Part shown: positions 43,484 to 52,597 of the stretch, one piece after another
How the letters are laid out: each line of letters begins with the position of its first letter
How positions within the stretch are numbered: position 1 is the stretch's first letter
DNA from: Pseudomonas morbosilactucae
Lineage (GTDB): Bacteria; Pseudomonadota; Gammaproteobacteria; Pseudomonadales; Pseudomonadaceae
Assembly: GCF_023241715.1 (NCBI RefSeq)
Contig: NZ_JALQCW010000019.1
Coordinates: 1-64,000 of the forward strand
DNA: 64,000 nucleotides
Direction: 5' to 3'
Made by a program: the position numbers and the translations under genes
Notes under the pieces: model-generated
The model's input: only the letters and a program-made list of their open reading frames with translations
Database searches by the model: none
Told to the model about the DNA's origin: nothing

Positions 43484-44635
43484 TCAAGGCAGGTGTACGT
43501 CGTTGCCGTAAGGCGTTTGCAGGTCCCGCTCGGGGATTTCCCAGACAATCAGCTTGGGTGGCGTCTGCTTGAATGCCGGGCTGTCGAAGTAGGCTTTGGC
43601 GGCCCCGGAGAACTCGCCGCCGTCCTTGGCGAAGTTGCCCATGGGGGCGCCGAGGGCCAGTTCGAGGAAGCCGAGGAAGTTCGAATTGCGCGAGAACGAG
43701 GTGCCGATCACCGCGGTGTTCGGCAGGTTGCTGTCGCCGAACAGGTCGTCGAGGCTCTCGGCATCACCGCTGGTTTCCACGGCGCGGGCCTTGACCTCGG
43801 AAGCAGCGACGTCTTCCCCGGCAGGTTGCAGGCCCAGAGGCAGCCAGTCGATCCCCGCCAGGCGCACCAGGTCCCCGGGACGGCGGGCGCTGGCGTGCTG
43901 GGTCAGGTCGAAGGCCTGTTGCGGCGTCGGGCTGAACTTCAACTCGGCCACCGCCTGGGCGATGCGTTGGGCACCGGCCTTGGCCCCGGCTTCGCTCCAG
44001 TGGGTGTCGGTGCGCAGGTAGGCCTGTGCGGCCAGGGGTTGCAGGGCCGGCGCCAGGTCCACACTCGATACGCCGGCGCCGCGCAGCAGGCTCAGCCACT
44101 GCTCGGTGCGCGGTGCCAGTTGCGCCGGCCGGGACAGCGCGCAGAGTTCGGACGCGGCGATCCGGCTCTTGTCCGGCACCACCGCCACCAGCAGTTGAAT
44201 GCCGCGCTTGGCCAGGCCTTGTTGCAGCTCGATCACCGCCTGGGCCTTGGCCTGGGCGTTGTTCTCGGCATGCCGGTTCAGGCGCAGCTCATCGGTGAGG
44301 AACAGCCAGCCTGGGCAGCCCTGGCGTACCCGTGGGCCGAGGTCGTCGAACACCAGCCAGCTGCCGCCCCGCTCCAGGTCGGCGACCTGCTTGGGCAGCG
44401 GCGCGTCGGACAGCTCCTTGGCAAAGCGATGGGTCACGTCGCCGTGCAGCAGCATGTCCTGGGTCACCACCTTGGGCACGAATTCGATCGGTCCCTTGAT
44501 CATCAGCCACAGGCACGACAGCAGCCCGCCAGCGAGGAACAGGGCGAAGATCACGCCGGCCAGCGGACTGACGCGCAGCGCCAGGTCGGAGGGCGGCGTG
44601 GGCGCGGTAGACGGAGATTGCGTTGGCTTGGTCAT
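43484..44635 (-). CDS. wssI: cellulose acetylation protein WssI (AlgJ/AlgX-like)
   Basis: This 383-residue protein has one N-terminal transmembrane anchor (about residues 25-47) and a periplasmic SGNH-type domain related to alginate O-acetyltransferases AlgJ/AlgX. The DTHWSEAGAKAGAQ segment holds the Asp-His pair and TSFSRNSN the nucleophile Ser. It should transfer acetyl groups to the growing cellulose chain with WssF-H. It is the last gene seen in the operon. Its start overlaps the wssH stop by one base. Confidence 0.88.
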   Translation of the reverse strand: MTKPTQSPSTAPTPPSDLALRVSPLAGVIFALFLAGGLLSCLWLMIKGPIEFVPKVVTQDMLLHGDVTHRFAKELSDAPLPKQVADLERGGSWLVFDDLGPRVRQGCPGWLFLTDELRLNRHAENNAQAKAQAVIELQQGLAKRGIQLLVAVVPDKSRIAASELCALSRPAQLAPRTEQWLSLLRGAGVSSVDLAPALQPLAAQAYLRTDTHWSEAGAKAGAQRIAQAVAELKFSPTPQQAFDLTQHASARRPGDLVRLAGIDWLPLGLQPAGEDVAASEVKARAVETSGDAESLDDLFGDSNLPNTAVIGTSFSRNSNFLGFLELALGAPMGNFAKDGGEFSGAAKAYFDSPAFKQTPPKLIVWEIPERDLQTPYGNDVHLP

Positions 44636-46050
44636 CAGAACTGAAAGTACAGAAAGGGCACGGCTTCACGGCTGGCGATCAGAGCGAACGACAGGAGGAA
44701 ACCAGCCACAGGCCAAAGGGCCGCTGACAGCGCGAACAGCGGGTTGTCGGCGAAGCGTCTTTCACAACGGGTTTGCAGCAGCGGGGCGAGGATGCACACC
44801 ACCCCCAGCAACGCGGCCAGGCCGTGCACCGGGCGCAGGGTCACCGCCAGGGCGTCGCCCAGGGCGAAGCCGTGCTGGCCGAACTGGCCGCCGTACATGC
44901 TCAGGGCCGTGGCGAAGTCCGGCGAGCGGAACAGGGTCCAGGCCAGGCACACGAACAGCAGGGTCGCGGTGTGGCTGGCCCACAGCGGAATGCTCGGCAG
45001 GCTGGAGCGCGACCAGGCGCGGTCGACGCACAGGGCGATGCCGTGGGCCGAACCCCAGAGCAGGTAGTTCCAGCTGTCGCCACCGTGCCACAGGCCGGCG
45101 ATGGCCATGGTCAGGAACAGGTTGCGGTAGGTCTTCCAGGTGCCTTTGCGGTTGCCGCCCAGGGCGATGTACAGGTAGTCCCGCAGCCAGCTGGACAACG
45201 ACAGGTGCCAGCGCCGCCAGAAGTCCTGGATGCTGTAGGCCAGGTACGGCCGGTTGAAGTTTTCCGGGAAGTGGAAGCCCAGCATCAGGCCCAGGCCGAT
45301 GGCCATGGCGCTGTAGCCGGCGAAGTCGAAGAACAGTTGCAGGGAGTAGGCCAGGCAACCGATCCAGGCATCGACGAAGGACGGGTTTTCCAGGTGGAAG
45401 GCCACATCCACCAGGGGCGACAGGGTGTCGGCCACCAGCACCTTCATGCACATGCCGATCATGAAGCGGCGGGCACCGAGGGCGAAGTTCTGCCAGTTGA
45501 AATAGCGTTGGTTGAGCTCGCGCCGCACCCAGTCATAACGAATGATCGGGCCGGCAATGGAGTGGCCGAACATCGAGATGTACGTGGCGTAGTTGATGAA
45601 GCTGCGCTCCACCGGCACCACGTGGCGATGCACGTCCACCAGGTAGGAAATCGCCTGCAGGACAATGAACGACAGCCCCGCCGGCAATGCCACCCGCTGC
45701 CATTCCAGGGGCATGGCGCCGTAGTAGGTGATCAGGTCGCTCCAGGTCCCGGCGAGAATGTTGGCGTACTTGTACCAGCACAACACCGCAGTATTGATCA
45801 CGATCAGCGCCACCAGCAGGCGCATGCGACCCTTGCCGTCCTCCCGGGAGCGATCCACCAGCAACCCGCCGACCCAGGCCAGCAAGGTCAGGACCATGTG
45901 CAGGAACAGGAACAACGGGCTCAGCCAGCCGTAGAACAACCAGCTGCCGATCAGCAGAATGACGTTGCGCCAGGCCGGCCGTGCCACTGCATAGATCAGC
46001 AGGAAGGCCGGCAGGAACAGCGTCAGGAACTCCAGGGAGGCGAAGACCAT
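44635..46050 (-). CDS. wssH: membrane-bound O-acyltransferase WssH (AlgI-like)
   Basis: This 471-residue MBOAT protein has many transmembrane helices. The active-site region contains DFAGYSAMAIGLGLMLGF, QDFWRRWHLSLSSWL and the conserved His in GLWHGGDSWNYLLWG. It is believed to pass acetyl groups across the inner membrane to WssI/WssF. The product strongly resembles AlgI of alginate synthesis. It sits in the operon between wssG and wssI. Confidence 0.92.
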   Translation of the reverse strand: MVFASLEFLTLFLPAFLLIYAVARPAWRNVILLIGSWLFYGWLSPLFLFLHMVLTLLAWVGGLLVDRSREDGKGRMRLLVALIVINTAVLCWYKYANILAGTWSDLITYYGAMPLEWQRVALPAGLSFIVLQAISYLVDVHRHVVPVERSFINYATYISMFGHSIAGPIIRYDWVRRELNQRYFNWQNFALGARRFMIGMCMKVLVADTLSPLVDVAFHLENPSFVDAWIGCLAYSLQLFFDFAGYSAMAIGLGLMLGFHFPENFNRPYLAYSIQDFWRRWHLSLSSWLRDYLYIALGGNRKGTWKTYRNLFLTMAIAGLWHGGDSWNYLLWGSAHGIALCVDRAWSRSSLPSIPLWASHTATLLFVCLAWTLFRSPDFATALSMYGGQFGQHGFALGDALAVTLRPVHGLAALLGVVCILAPLLQTRCERRFADNPLFALSAALWPVAGFLLSFALIASREAVPFLYFQF

Positions 46051-46068
46051 GGGGGCGAAGTATTCCGA

Positions 46069-46746
46069 TCAGTTGGCGACGGCGTCGGCGACGCTCAGGA
46101 GGTGTGGACCGCTCGCTCCGGGCACCAGCAGCAAGCTGTAGCGCTTGTTGGCTTCCAGGGCGCCGAGTTCCAGGGGCGCGCCGACGTTGGCGCCGCCACA
46201 GACCAGCTGCACGGCCAGGGCCGGGCGCGGGTTGAATTCCTGGCGCTTGGGGTTGCCCTCCGGGGCTTTCTGGAACAGGTCGGCATCACGTCCGGCCAGG
46301 TTGACCTTGGCCTCCTTGCAGCTCGGGTCGGCGTTGAACAGCGCCAGGGAGGCCTTGAGCTGGTTGGGAATGTCGAACGGCTCGTTGACCACCAGTTGGC
46401 GGATGCCCTGGGCGTCGTCGCTCAAGGCGAACACCGTGGCGAAGTCGCCGGCGGCAACTTGCACGTTCAGGGGCACGCTCTTGCCGTCGCGACTCAGGCT
46501 GCCTTTGACCGGTTGGCCGCCGGGCACCGGGATAAAGTCGGTGGCCGCTTTACCGGCCTCCAGCTTCAAGGTCGCCTTGGAACCTTCCGGGGCCAGCTCC
46601 AGGGGGCTGGCCGAGACGTTGACGAAGCGCAGGTAGGCCGAGTCCTGGGACGGGCCGGTGGGGTAGAGGGCAATCTGCGCACTCAGGGCGGCGCCGCTCA
46701 GCGCCAGGGCGGCCAGGCCGCCGGTCAGCAGCAGGGCGCGGCTCAC
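46069..46746 (-). CDS. wssG: cellulose acetylation protein WssG (AlgF-like)
   Basis: This 225-residue periplasmic protein starts at GTG 46746, which overlaps the wssF stop by four bases. It has a signal peptide (VSRALLLTGGLAALALSG, cleavage near ALSAQ). The mature part has two beta-rich halves, AYLRFVNVSASPLELAP and FDIPNQLKASLALFNAD, resembling alginate accessory protein AlgF. It acts with WssF, WssH and WssI in O-acetylation. A longer upstream frame is rejected as it lies within wssF. Confidence 0.82.
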   Translation of the reverse strand: MSRALLLTGGLAALALSGAALSAQIALYPTGPSQDSAYLRFVNVSASPLELAPEGSKATLKLEAGKAATDFIPVPGGQPVKGSLSRDGKSVPLNVQVAAGDFATVFALSDDAQGIRQLVVNEPFDIPNQLKASLALFNADPSCKEAKVNLAGRDADLFQKAPEGNPKRQEFNPRPALAVQLVCGGANVGAPLELGALEANKRYSLLLVPGASGPHLLSVADAVAN

Positions 46747-47429
46747 TTCTTCGCCCCTTTCACGGCGTCTGCCGGGAGTTGGCCCAGGGCGCTGCCGATG
46801 GCACCGGCCCAGGATTTGTAGCCGGCGATGGTGAAGTGCTGGCCGTCGGAGGTGATCCATTGGCCCGGCTTGGAGAACTTGGTGGAGTCCACGTAGGTGC
46901 ACGGCGCGACCATGTTGGCCAGGGTGCTGGCGACCAATTGGGTGCGCACCTGGTTCTTGCCGTACTGGTTTTCATTGGTGTTGCTGCCGTTGGCCTTGCC
47001 CCATGCCGGGCCGACCCACACGCACTTGGTGCCGGTGTCGGCGATCTGCTTGGTCAGGGCGGTGACGCTCTGGTAGGCCCAGACTTTCGGGAACGGCGTG
47101 GTTTTATAGGACGCCAGGGTGTCGCCGATGATCAGCACCACCAGGTCGGGTTTGTCCTTGGCGATCACGTCTTTGATCGGCTGGGTGTCCATGGTGCCGC
47201 GGCTCTGGATCTTGATCTTCTCGCCCGGTTCTCGGGTGGCGCCACAGTCGAGCTTGAGCTTGGGGGTGACCCAGTCCGCCGCGTTGGCGCCACAGGCGCC
47301 GATGGCATGGACCTGGGCACCTTGCTGGGTCAGTTCGTCGTACAGCGGGTTCATCAGTGAGTCAGGGAAGCTCATGTGGCTCTCGCCAATCACAAGTAGG
47401 GTCAGACCTGCCAATACAGAAGAAGCCAT
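46743..47429 (-). CDS. wssF: cellulose acetylation SGNH-family protein WssF
   Basis: This 228-residue protein begins with a short hydrophobic run that goes straight into the first SGNH block, GESHMSFPDSLM, so the nucleophile Ser lies near residue 17. The Asp-His pair is in SDGQHFTIAGYKSW near the C-terminus. WssF is needed for cellulose acetylation in the model wss operon. The brief N-terminus may act as an anchor or uncleaved signal. Confidence 0.85.
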   Translation of the reverse strand: MASSVLAGLTLLVIGESHMSFPDSLMNPLYDELTQQGAQVHAIGACGANAADWVTPKLKLDCGATREPGEKIKIQSRGTMDTQPIKDVIAKDKPDLVVLIIGDTLASYKTTPFPKVWAYQSVTALTKQIADTGTKCVWVGPAWGKANGSNTNENQYGKNQVRTQLVASTLANMVAPCTYVDSTKFSKPGQWITSDGQHFTIAGYKSWAGAIGSALGQLPADAVKGAKK

Positions 47430-47447
47430 GAATCATTCCTCGTTAAA

Positions 47448-50400
47448 TCAATTCGAATAGGGGGAGCCGAAGGGGCTGACCGGGAGGTTCATCGGGCCGG
47501 TCATGTCCTCGAAGGTGTAGCGCAGGTACAGACCGCCGGCGTACTGGGTGTAGTCGCTGGCATTATCCACACCCAGGCTGGCGCCGAGGAAAAAGTTGGG
47601 TCGAACCTTGAACTCGCCGGCGGCGTTGAAACTGTAGCCGATGCCGGTTTTGCTCGAGCCTTTGTATTCGCCCAGGTTTGCGTTGCCGGCCCGGTCCTGC
47701 AGCACGTTGTCGTCCGGGAAGGCTTCGACGCTGTCTTGGCCGATGTACTGCACGCCCACAGAGCTCTTCAGGCGGTAGCTGAACCGATCGGTGCGTTGCG
47801 CCCAACTGATGGGCACGCCGATGGCGAAAAACTTCTGCGGGCTGAAGTAGCCGCCGTGGCCGTAGGTGTAGTAGCCCTGGTTCTCCGAGTAGCTCAGGGC
47901 CGAGCCGCTGACACCGAGGGTCAGGGTGCTGTCTTCGGCGTTGCGCAGGTACCAGTAGATACCGCTGCCCAGCTCCGCACGGTTGTTGGACTCAACGTTG
48001 TTGCCCAGCAGTTTGTGCGCCGAGGCATAGCCGTAGACGCCCATTTCCTGGTCGTCGTAGCTCAGCTCGCCACGCGCACCGTTGGCGGTGACGCCGCCCC
48101 ATTTGACGCCTGTGCGTGGATCGCGGGAGCCGGCGAAGGAGGTCAGGCTGTCGGTGACCGAGCGCCGCGAGACATTGATGCCCCAGCGGTAGTCGGTGTC
48201 GCCCTCGAACGGCCGGTTGAGTTTGACCCCACCGATGGGCGTGCTGTAGGTGAAGCCCACCGGGCTGACCCCGGCATCGGCTTCCAGGCCCTGTTCCTTG
48301 TCCTTGTAGGCCACGGCAAAGCCGACGCCGGTGTCGGTCTGGCGATCACTGAAGGTGCGCTGATTGCTCGGCCGAAGGGTGCCGTCGCTATTGAGGGCAC
48401 TGGTGCCGAAGCGGTTGCTGGTGTCAGCGCTGATGCTGCCCGACGACAACCACACGGGGGTGATGCGCAGGGCCATGCTGGCGCTGTCTTCACCCAGGGG
48501 CAGACCAAGCTCGAACGGGGTTTCGATATCCGTCAGCTTGCCCAGGCCTTTTTCGCTGTTGTTGTTACGCACGGTAAAGCCCTGATTCACGTAACCGCTG
48601 CGGTCGGCGGCGATTTCGTTGAGGACTTTCTGCGCCGGGCTCTGGTAGCTCGAGGTGCGGCTTTCCGGGGCGTAGATGTCTTCGCCCAGGGCCATGCCTT
48701 TGCTGCCGGCCGGGTAGTTGGACGCCAGCAGCGGCACCTGCTCGTCGCTGGCGCGGGTCTTGCCACGGCTGCGCTCGCTGGGCGAAGTCGATACCGGTGG
48801 CGGGATCAGGCTGGCGGTGGTCAGGGCCGTGGCTTGCTTGCGTTGGCCCGGCAGGCCGACGAAGGGGTTGAACGGCTTGGGCGCGGCATTGGCGGCGGGC
48901 GCCGGGTTGCTTGCCACTTGCTGGCTGCTCTCGATCTCCAGGGCCTTGCGCAGCAGTTTGCTGGCTTCGCCGGTCTTGCCCATGCTGCGGTAGATGCGCG
49001 CAGAGTGGGTCAGGGTCTGGGGTTCGCCGGGCTCCAGGGCCAGGGCCTTTTTCACCGATTTTTCCGCCAGGCCGTAGTCCCGGCCTTGGATGCCGATGTC
49101 TGCCAGGCCCAGGTACAGGCGGGCATTGCTCGGGTCGCCCTTGAGCAAGGGTGCGTAGAGTTGCTGGGCCTTTTCCAGGTTGCCGCTGGCGGCGTACATG
49201 CGCGCCAGAGAGGTCACGCCCTGGGCGTCGTTGGGGCGCTGGGCCAAGGCCGGGGAGAGCATGTCGTAGGCGGCCACCAGGTCGTTCTTTTCCCGCAACT
49301 GGTCGGCCTGCTTGACCCGGTACAGGTACACCAGGTCGGCGTAGCGCTTGGTGGCGCTGTCGTCCATGGCCTGGCCTTGCAAGTCCCGCAGGATGTCGCT
49401 GGCTTCGGTGTCCTGGTCGGCCTTGAGCAGCACCCCGGCATACAGCAGCTTGAGGTTGGCGTCGGGGGCGGTTTCCTGGTCCAGCAGGTCGCGCATCAGG
49501 TTCACGGCCTGCTGCGGGTTGCCGGCTTCGGCGTAGGCCGAGGCCAGCACTGCGACACGCTCGGGCTTGTTGCGGGTCAACGGCGAGGCGTTTTCCAGCA
49601 GGGCCCAGGCTTCCTGGCGCTGGCCGCGACGGGCCATTTCCACGGCCTGTTCGGTCTGCACGTGGAGGCGGATGTCCAGGTCCATTTCATTCATGTCGGG
49701 GCTGCGCTGGGCCGGCGGGATTTTCGCCAGGGCGCGTTGGGCCTTGGTCCATTCCCCCAGCTCTGCCGACAGCAGGGTGCTGGCGTACAGCGCATCCGAC
49801 GAGTCGGGTTGCTGCTTGAGCTGTTCGTCGATCAAGTCACGAGCGGTCTGGGCCTGACCGGAGCGCAGGTAGACCCGGGCCAGGCCGAAGCGCGTCCAGG
49901 GGTTTTTCGGGTCGTCGGCCAGGGCCTCTTTATAGGCCTTCTGCGCGGCGGGCAGGTCGCCACGGCGCTCGGCGATCTTCGCCACCTGGGTGGCACGCAG
50001 GGCGCGGATGTGCACGCTGGGTGCCAGGCGCGCCTGTTCGGCGGCCGGCAGGGAGTCGATCAGGCGCAGGGCCTCATCCGACTTGTTGGCCTGGGACAGC
50101 ACGTTGATCAGCCCGCTGAGGGCATCGGCGTAGTCCGGGGTTTTTGCCAGGACCTTGCGGTAGCCGGCTTCGGCGGCGTCCAGTTGACCCATGCGCGCCT
50201 GCAGCCCGGCCAAGGCCGTGGGGCCGGCAGGGTTCTGCGGGTTCTTGGCGATGGCCTTGTCCACCGAGTCCCGGGCTTCGCTGTAGCGGCCGGCCCGTTG
50301 GGCGGTGTCGGCGGCGCCCAGAAGGATCCAATAACGCACGTCTTCCAGGGCCGTGCGCCATTGCCCGCCACCGGGCAGCTGGGTGGCTTGCACCAGGTAG

Positions 50401-51380
50401 TTCTCGGCTTCTGGCAGGCGGTTCTGCTGTTGACGCAGCACGCCCATGCCGCCCAGGGCATCGAAGTCCCGGGGCTGGTCGGTGAGGCGCGCCTGCAGCT
50501 CCTGCTCGGCGGTGACCAGGTCACCGGCGTCCAGGGCCTTGAGGCCTCGGGCCACATGGGGATCGCGTTGCCAGCCCGGGCCGTTACGGCCCTGGGCGAT
50601 GCCTTTGTCCATCAGCGCGCGGATCTCGGTGTCATCCGGGTGCGCCTGCAGGTATTGCTGGAACAACGACACCTGGTCACGGGAGGGCGGGCCCAGCCAT
50701 TGCAGGGCGAAGCGCCAGGTTTCGTCGGCGTTGCCGCCGATGTCCGGGTTGTGCGAGAGCTTGGCCAGGGCCTGGATGCCTTCGGGCCGGCTGTCCGGGT
50801 TCCGCGCCAGGTGCAAAGCCAGGAACAGCGCCAGGATCGAATCGTCCGGGCGTTGCTTGGCCAGGCGTTCGAGGCCGACCCGGGCTTCGGGCCAGCCACC
50901 GGTGGCGAAGCCCAGGGTGTTGTAGTACTCGCGGGCAATCAGCCCTTGGGGCGGATGGCCGTCGAGCAGTTGCTTGTACACGGCCACGGCCTTGTCGCGC
51001 TCGTCGGCGTCGCTCAATTCTCGCGCCTGCTCCAGCAGCGCCTGTTTTTCCGGCGAGCTGAGGGCGATGTCTTGCTGCAATTGCAGGGCCTGCAACGGCA
51101 GCGGCTTGAGGGCCTGCAGGCGGCTCAGGTAAGCCTGGGCCTCGGCGATGTTCTTCTGCTGGACCTTGATCAGCCCGAGGCCGTAGAGGGCATCGGGTTG
51201 CTCGGGGGCCATGTTCAGCAGCTTGCTCCAGGCCTCAGCGGCGCGGTCCGGATGCTCCTTGGCCTGCCAGTAGTAACCTTGCTGGATCAGCAGGGCCTGG
51301 GGGTCGCCGGCTTCGGCGGCGAAGCTGCCATTGGCGGCGATCGCCGCCCAGACAGCCAGGGCTAGGGTTTGCTTGCGCAT
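47448..51380 (-). CDS. bcsC: cellulose synthase outer-membrane export protein BcsC/WssE
   Basis: This 1310-residue protein has a signal peptide (MRKQTLALAVWAAIAANGSF). A long TPR superhelix follows, about residues 25-860 (e.g. ARELSDADERDKAVAVYKQL, AALGNPD-like repeats). A Pro/Ala-rich linker leads to a C-terminal beta-barrel of about 350 residues ending in NLPVSPFGSPYSN. It binds peptidoglycan and the synthase on one side and forms the cellulose pore. The start is ATG 51380 (with GGGAGG before it); it overlaps bcsZ by 19 bases. This is WssE in wss naming. Confidence 0.94.
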   Translation of the reverse strand: MRKQTLALAVWAAIAANGSFAAEAGDPQALLIQQGYYWQAKEHPDRAAEAWSKLLNMAPEQPDALYGLGLIKVQQKNIAEAQAYLSRLQALKPLPLQALQLQQDIALSSPEKQALLEQARELSDADERDKAVAVYKQLLDGHPPQGLIAREYYNTLGFATGGWPEARVGLERLAKQRPDDSILALFLALHLARNPDSRPEGIQALAKLSHNPDIGGNADETWRFALQWLGPPSRDQVSLFQQYLQAHPDDTEIRALMDKGIAQGRNGPGWQRDPHVARGLKALDAGDLVTAEQELQARLTDQPRDFDALGGMGVLRQQQNRLPEAENYLVQATQLPGGGQWRTALEDVRYWILLGAADTAQRAGRYSEARDSVDKAIAKNPQNPAGPTALAGLQARMGQLDAAEAGYRKVLAKTPDYADALSGLINVLSQANKSDEALRLIDSLPAAEQARLAPSVHIRALRATQVAKIAERRGDLPAAQKAYKEALADDPKNPWTRFGLARVYLRSGQAQTARDLIDEQLKQQPDSSDALYASTLLSAELGEWTKAQRALAKIPPAQRSPDMNEMDLDIRLHVQTEQAVEMARRGQRQEAWALLENASPLTRNKPERVAVLASAYAEAGNPQQAVNLMRDLLDQETAPDANLKLLYAGVLLKADQDTEASDILRDLQGQAMDDSATKRYADLVYLYRVKQADQLREKNDLVAAYDMLSPALAQRPNDAQGVTSLARMYAASGNLEKAQQLYAPLLKGDPSNARLYLGLADIGIQGRDYGLAEKSVKKALALEPGEPQTLTHSARIYRSMGKTGEASKLLRKALEIESSQQVASNPAPAANAAPKPFNPFVGLPGQRKQATALTTASLIPPPVSTSPSERSRGKTRASDEQVPLLASNYPAGSKGMALGEDIYAPESRTSSYQSPAQKVLNEIAADRSGYVNQGFTVRNNNSEKGLGKLTDIETPFELGLPLGEDSASMALRITPVWLSSGSISADTSNRFGTSALNSDGTLRPSNQRTFSDRQTDTGVGFAVAYKDKEQGLEADAGVSPVGFTYSTPIGGVKLNRPFEGDTDYRWGINVSRRSVTDSLTSFAGSRDPRTGVKWGGVTANGARGELSYDDQEMGVYGYASAHKLLGNNVESNNRAELGSGIYWYLRNAEDSTLTLGVSGSALSYSENQGYYTYGHGGYFSPQKFFAIGVPISWAQRTDRFSYRLKSSVGVQYIGQDSVEAFPDDNVLQDRAGNANLGEYKGSSKTGIGYSFNAAGEFKVRPNFFLGASLGVDNASDYTQYAGGLYLRYTFEDMTGPMNLPVSPFGSPYSN

Positions 51381-52597
51381 GTGGCCTCCCACGACAATTT
51401 AACCGTTCCATCGGTGTTGAACTGGTAGCGGTTTTCGCTCCAGCCAAGGGAGAACAGACTGAGCATCACATGGTAGTACTGATGCAGGCTGTAGGCCGGG
51501 TTGCTCTTGTCGAGGTAATTGGCGATCGACTGATTGACAATGGCCTGTTGCTGATCGGCGGCCTGGGTCAGCCCCTTGGCACGCAGCAGCGGTACCACGG
51601 CCGCGGAAAAACCGTAGAAGCCGTTGCCGTCGATGGCGCGGGTCAGCACGTGCACCTTCTCGGGTGGCACGCCTGCTGCCACGGTGGCCTTGGCCATGCC
51701 GTCCAGGCCTTCAAGCAGGCCCTTGGTCAGCGGGTCGGCGGCGGGGGTCATGCCGGCCCAGAGGTAGGTACGAATCGCGTCGTAGCTGCCCAGGTCGCTG
51801 GTGAACGGGTCGGCGCCGAAGCGGCCCTTGTTGGCGCCCGTGCCGCGATAGCCGATCCAGTCCGGGACGAAACCGTAGGGGTTCATGCCCTTGTCGGCGA
51901 TCATCTTCGCGGTGCTGTTGGCCACTTCTTTCCATGGGCTGTCGGGGCTTTCCCGGGTGAAGCGGCGCATCAGCGGGATCGGCATGTAGCTGGCGTTGAA
52001 GCGCCACAGCTGGTCCGGGTGCTCGTAACCCACCGGCCCTGGCAGCAGCATCTTGCCCAGGCCCGGGATGTTCTTGACCAGGGTCTTTTCGACGTTGCTC
52101 AGGATCAGGTGCGCGTCGGCCCGGTACTCGGGCTTCTTCCACAGGCGGTCGGCTTCCAGCAGGGCGTAGGCGAACCACAGGTCGGCGTCACTGGCGGAGT
52201 TCTTGTCGAGGATGCCCCAGGCGCCCTCGGCGTTGGCGCCCCACAGCCAGCCCGGCAGGTTCTGGGCGATGTTGGCCCCGGCCATGTTGGACTTGGTCCA
52301 GCGCCAAAGGCGCTCGAAGGTCTGCGGGTCGTTGGCCACCAGGGCGAAGAACATGCCGTAGGACTGACCTTCGGAGCTGCTCTGGTCGGGGTTCATGCTG
52401 GAGCCGAGCATGCGCCCGTCGTCCTGCACGAAGCGTTGTACATAGTCTTGCCACAGCGGCCAGGTCTGGGCGCTGCAGGAAGCTGCCTGGGCAGCGCCGG
52501 GCAGCAGCAACGCCAGCGCGGTAAGCACCGGCGCGGCTTTACGCCAGGGCAACTGCCGAAAACGCGAGAGACGTGGGGTCATGATTCTGTGTTCCAT
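51362..52597 (-). CDS. bcsZ: endo-beta-1,4-glucanase BcsZ/WssD
   Basis: This 411-residue GH8-family periplasmic glucanase has a signal peptide (LTALALLLPGAAQAAS) and LGSSMNPDQSSSEGQSYGMFF, where the acidic residue E within SSEGQSYG is the expected catalytic acid. RFNASYMPIPLMRRF and GSYDAIRTYLWAGM follow. It trims cellulose chains during export. ATG 52597 overlaps the bcsB stop by one base. An internal ATG at 52582 is an alternative start. Confidence 0.93.
   Translation of the reverse strand: MEHRIMTPRLSRFRQLPWRKAAPVLTALALLLPGAAQAASCSAQTWPLWQDYVQRFVQDDGRMLGSSMNPDQSSSEGQSYGMFFALVANDPQTFERLWRWTKSNMAGANIAQNLPGWLWGANAEGAWGILDKNSASDADLWFAYALLEADRLWKKPEYRADAHLILSNVEKTLVKNIPGLGKMLLPGPVGYEHPDQLWRFNASYMPIPLMRRFTRESPDSPWKEVANSTAKMIADKGMNPYGFVPDWIGYRGTGANKGRFGADPFTSDLGSYDAIRTYLWAGMTPAADPLTKGLLEGLDGMAKATVAAGVPPEKVHVLTRAIDGNGFYGFSAAVVPLLRAKGLTQAADQQQAIVNQSIANYLDKSNPAYSLHQYYHVMLSLFSLGWSENRYQFNTDGTVKLSWEATCASKP

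Noticed and set aside
47736..51365. 1209-residue plus-strand open frame across bcsC
   Set aside because: Antisense shadow of bcsC; no start signal or domain.
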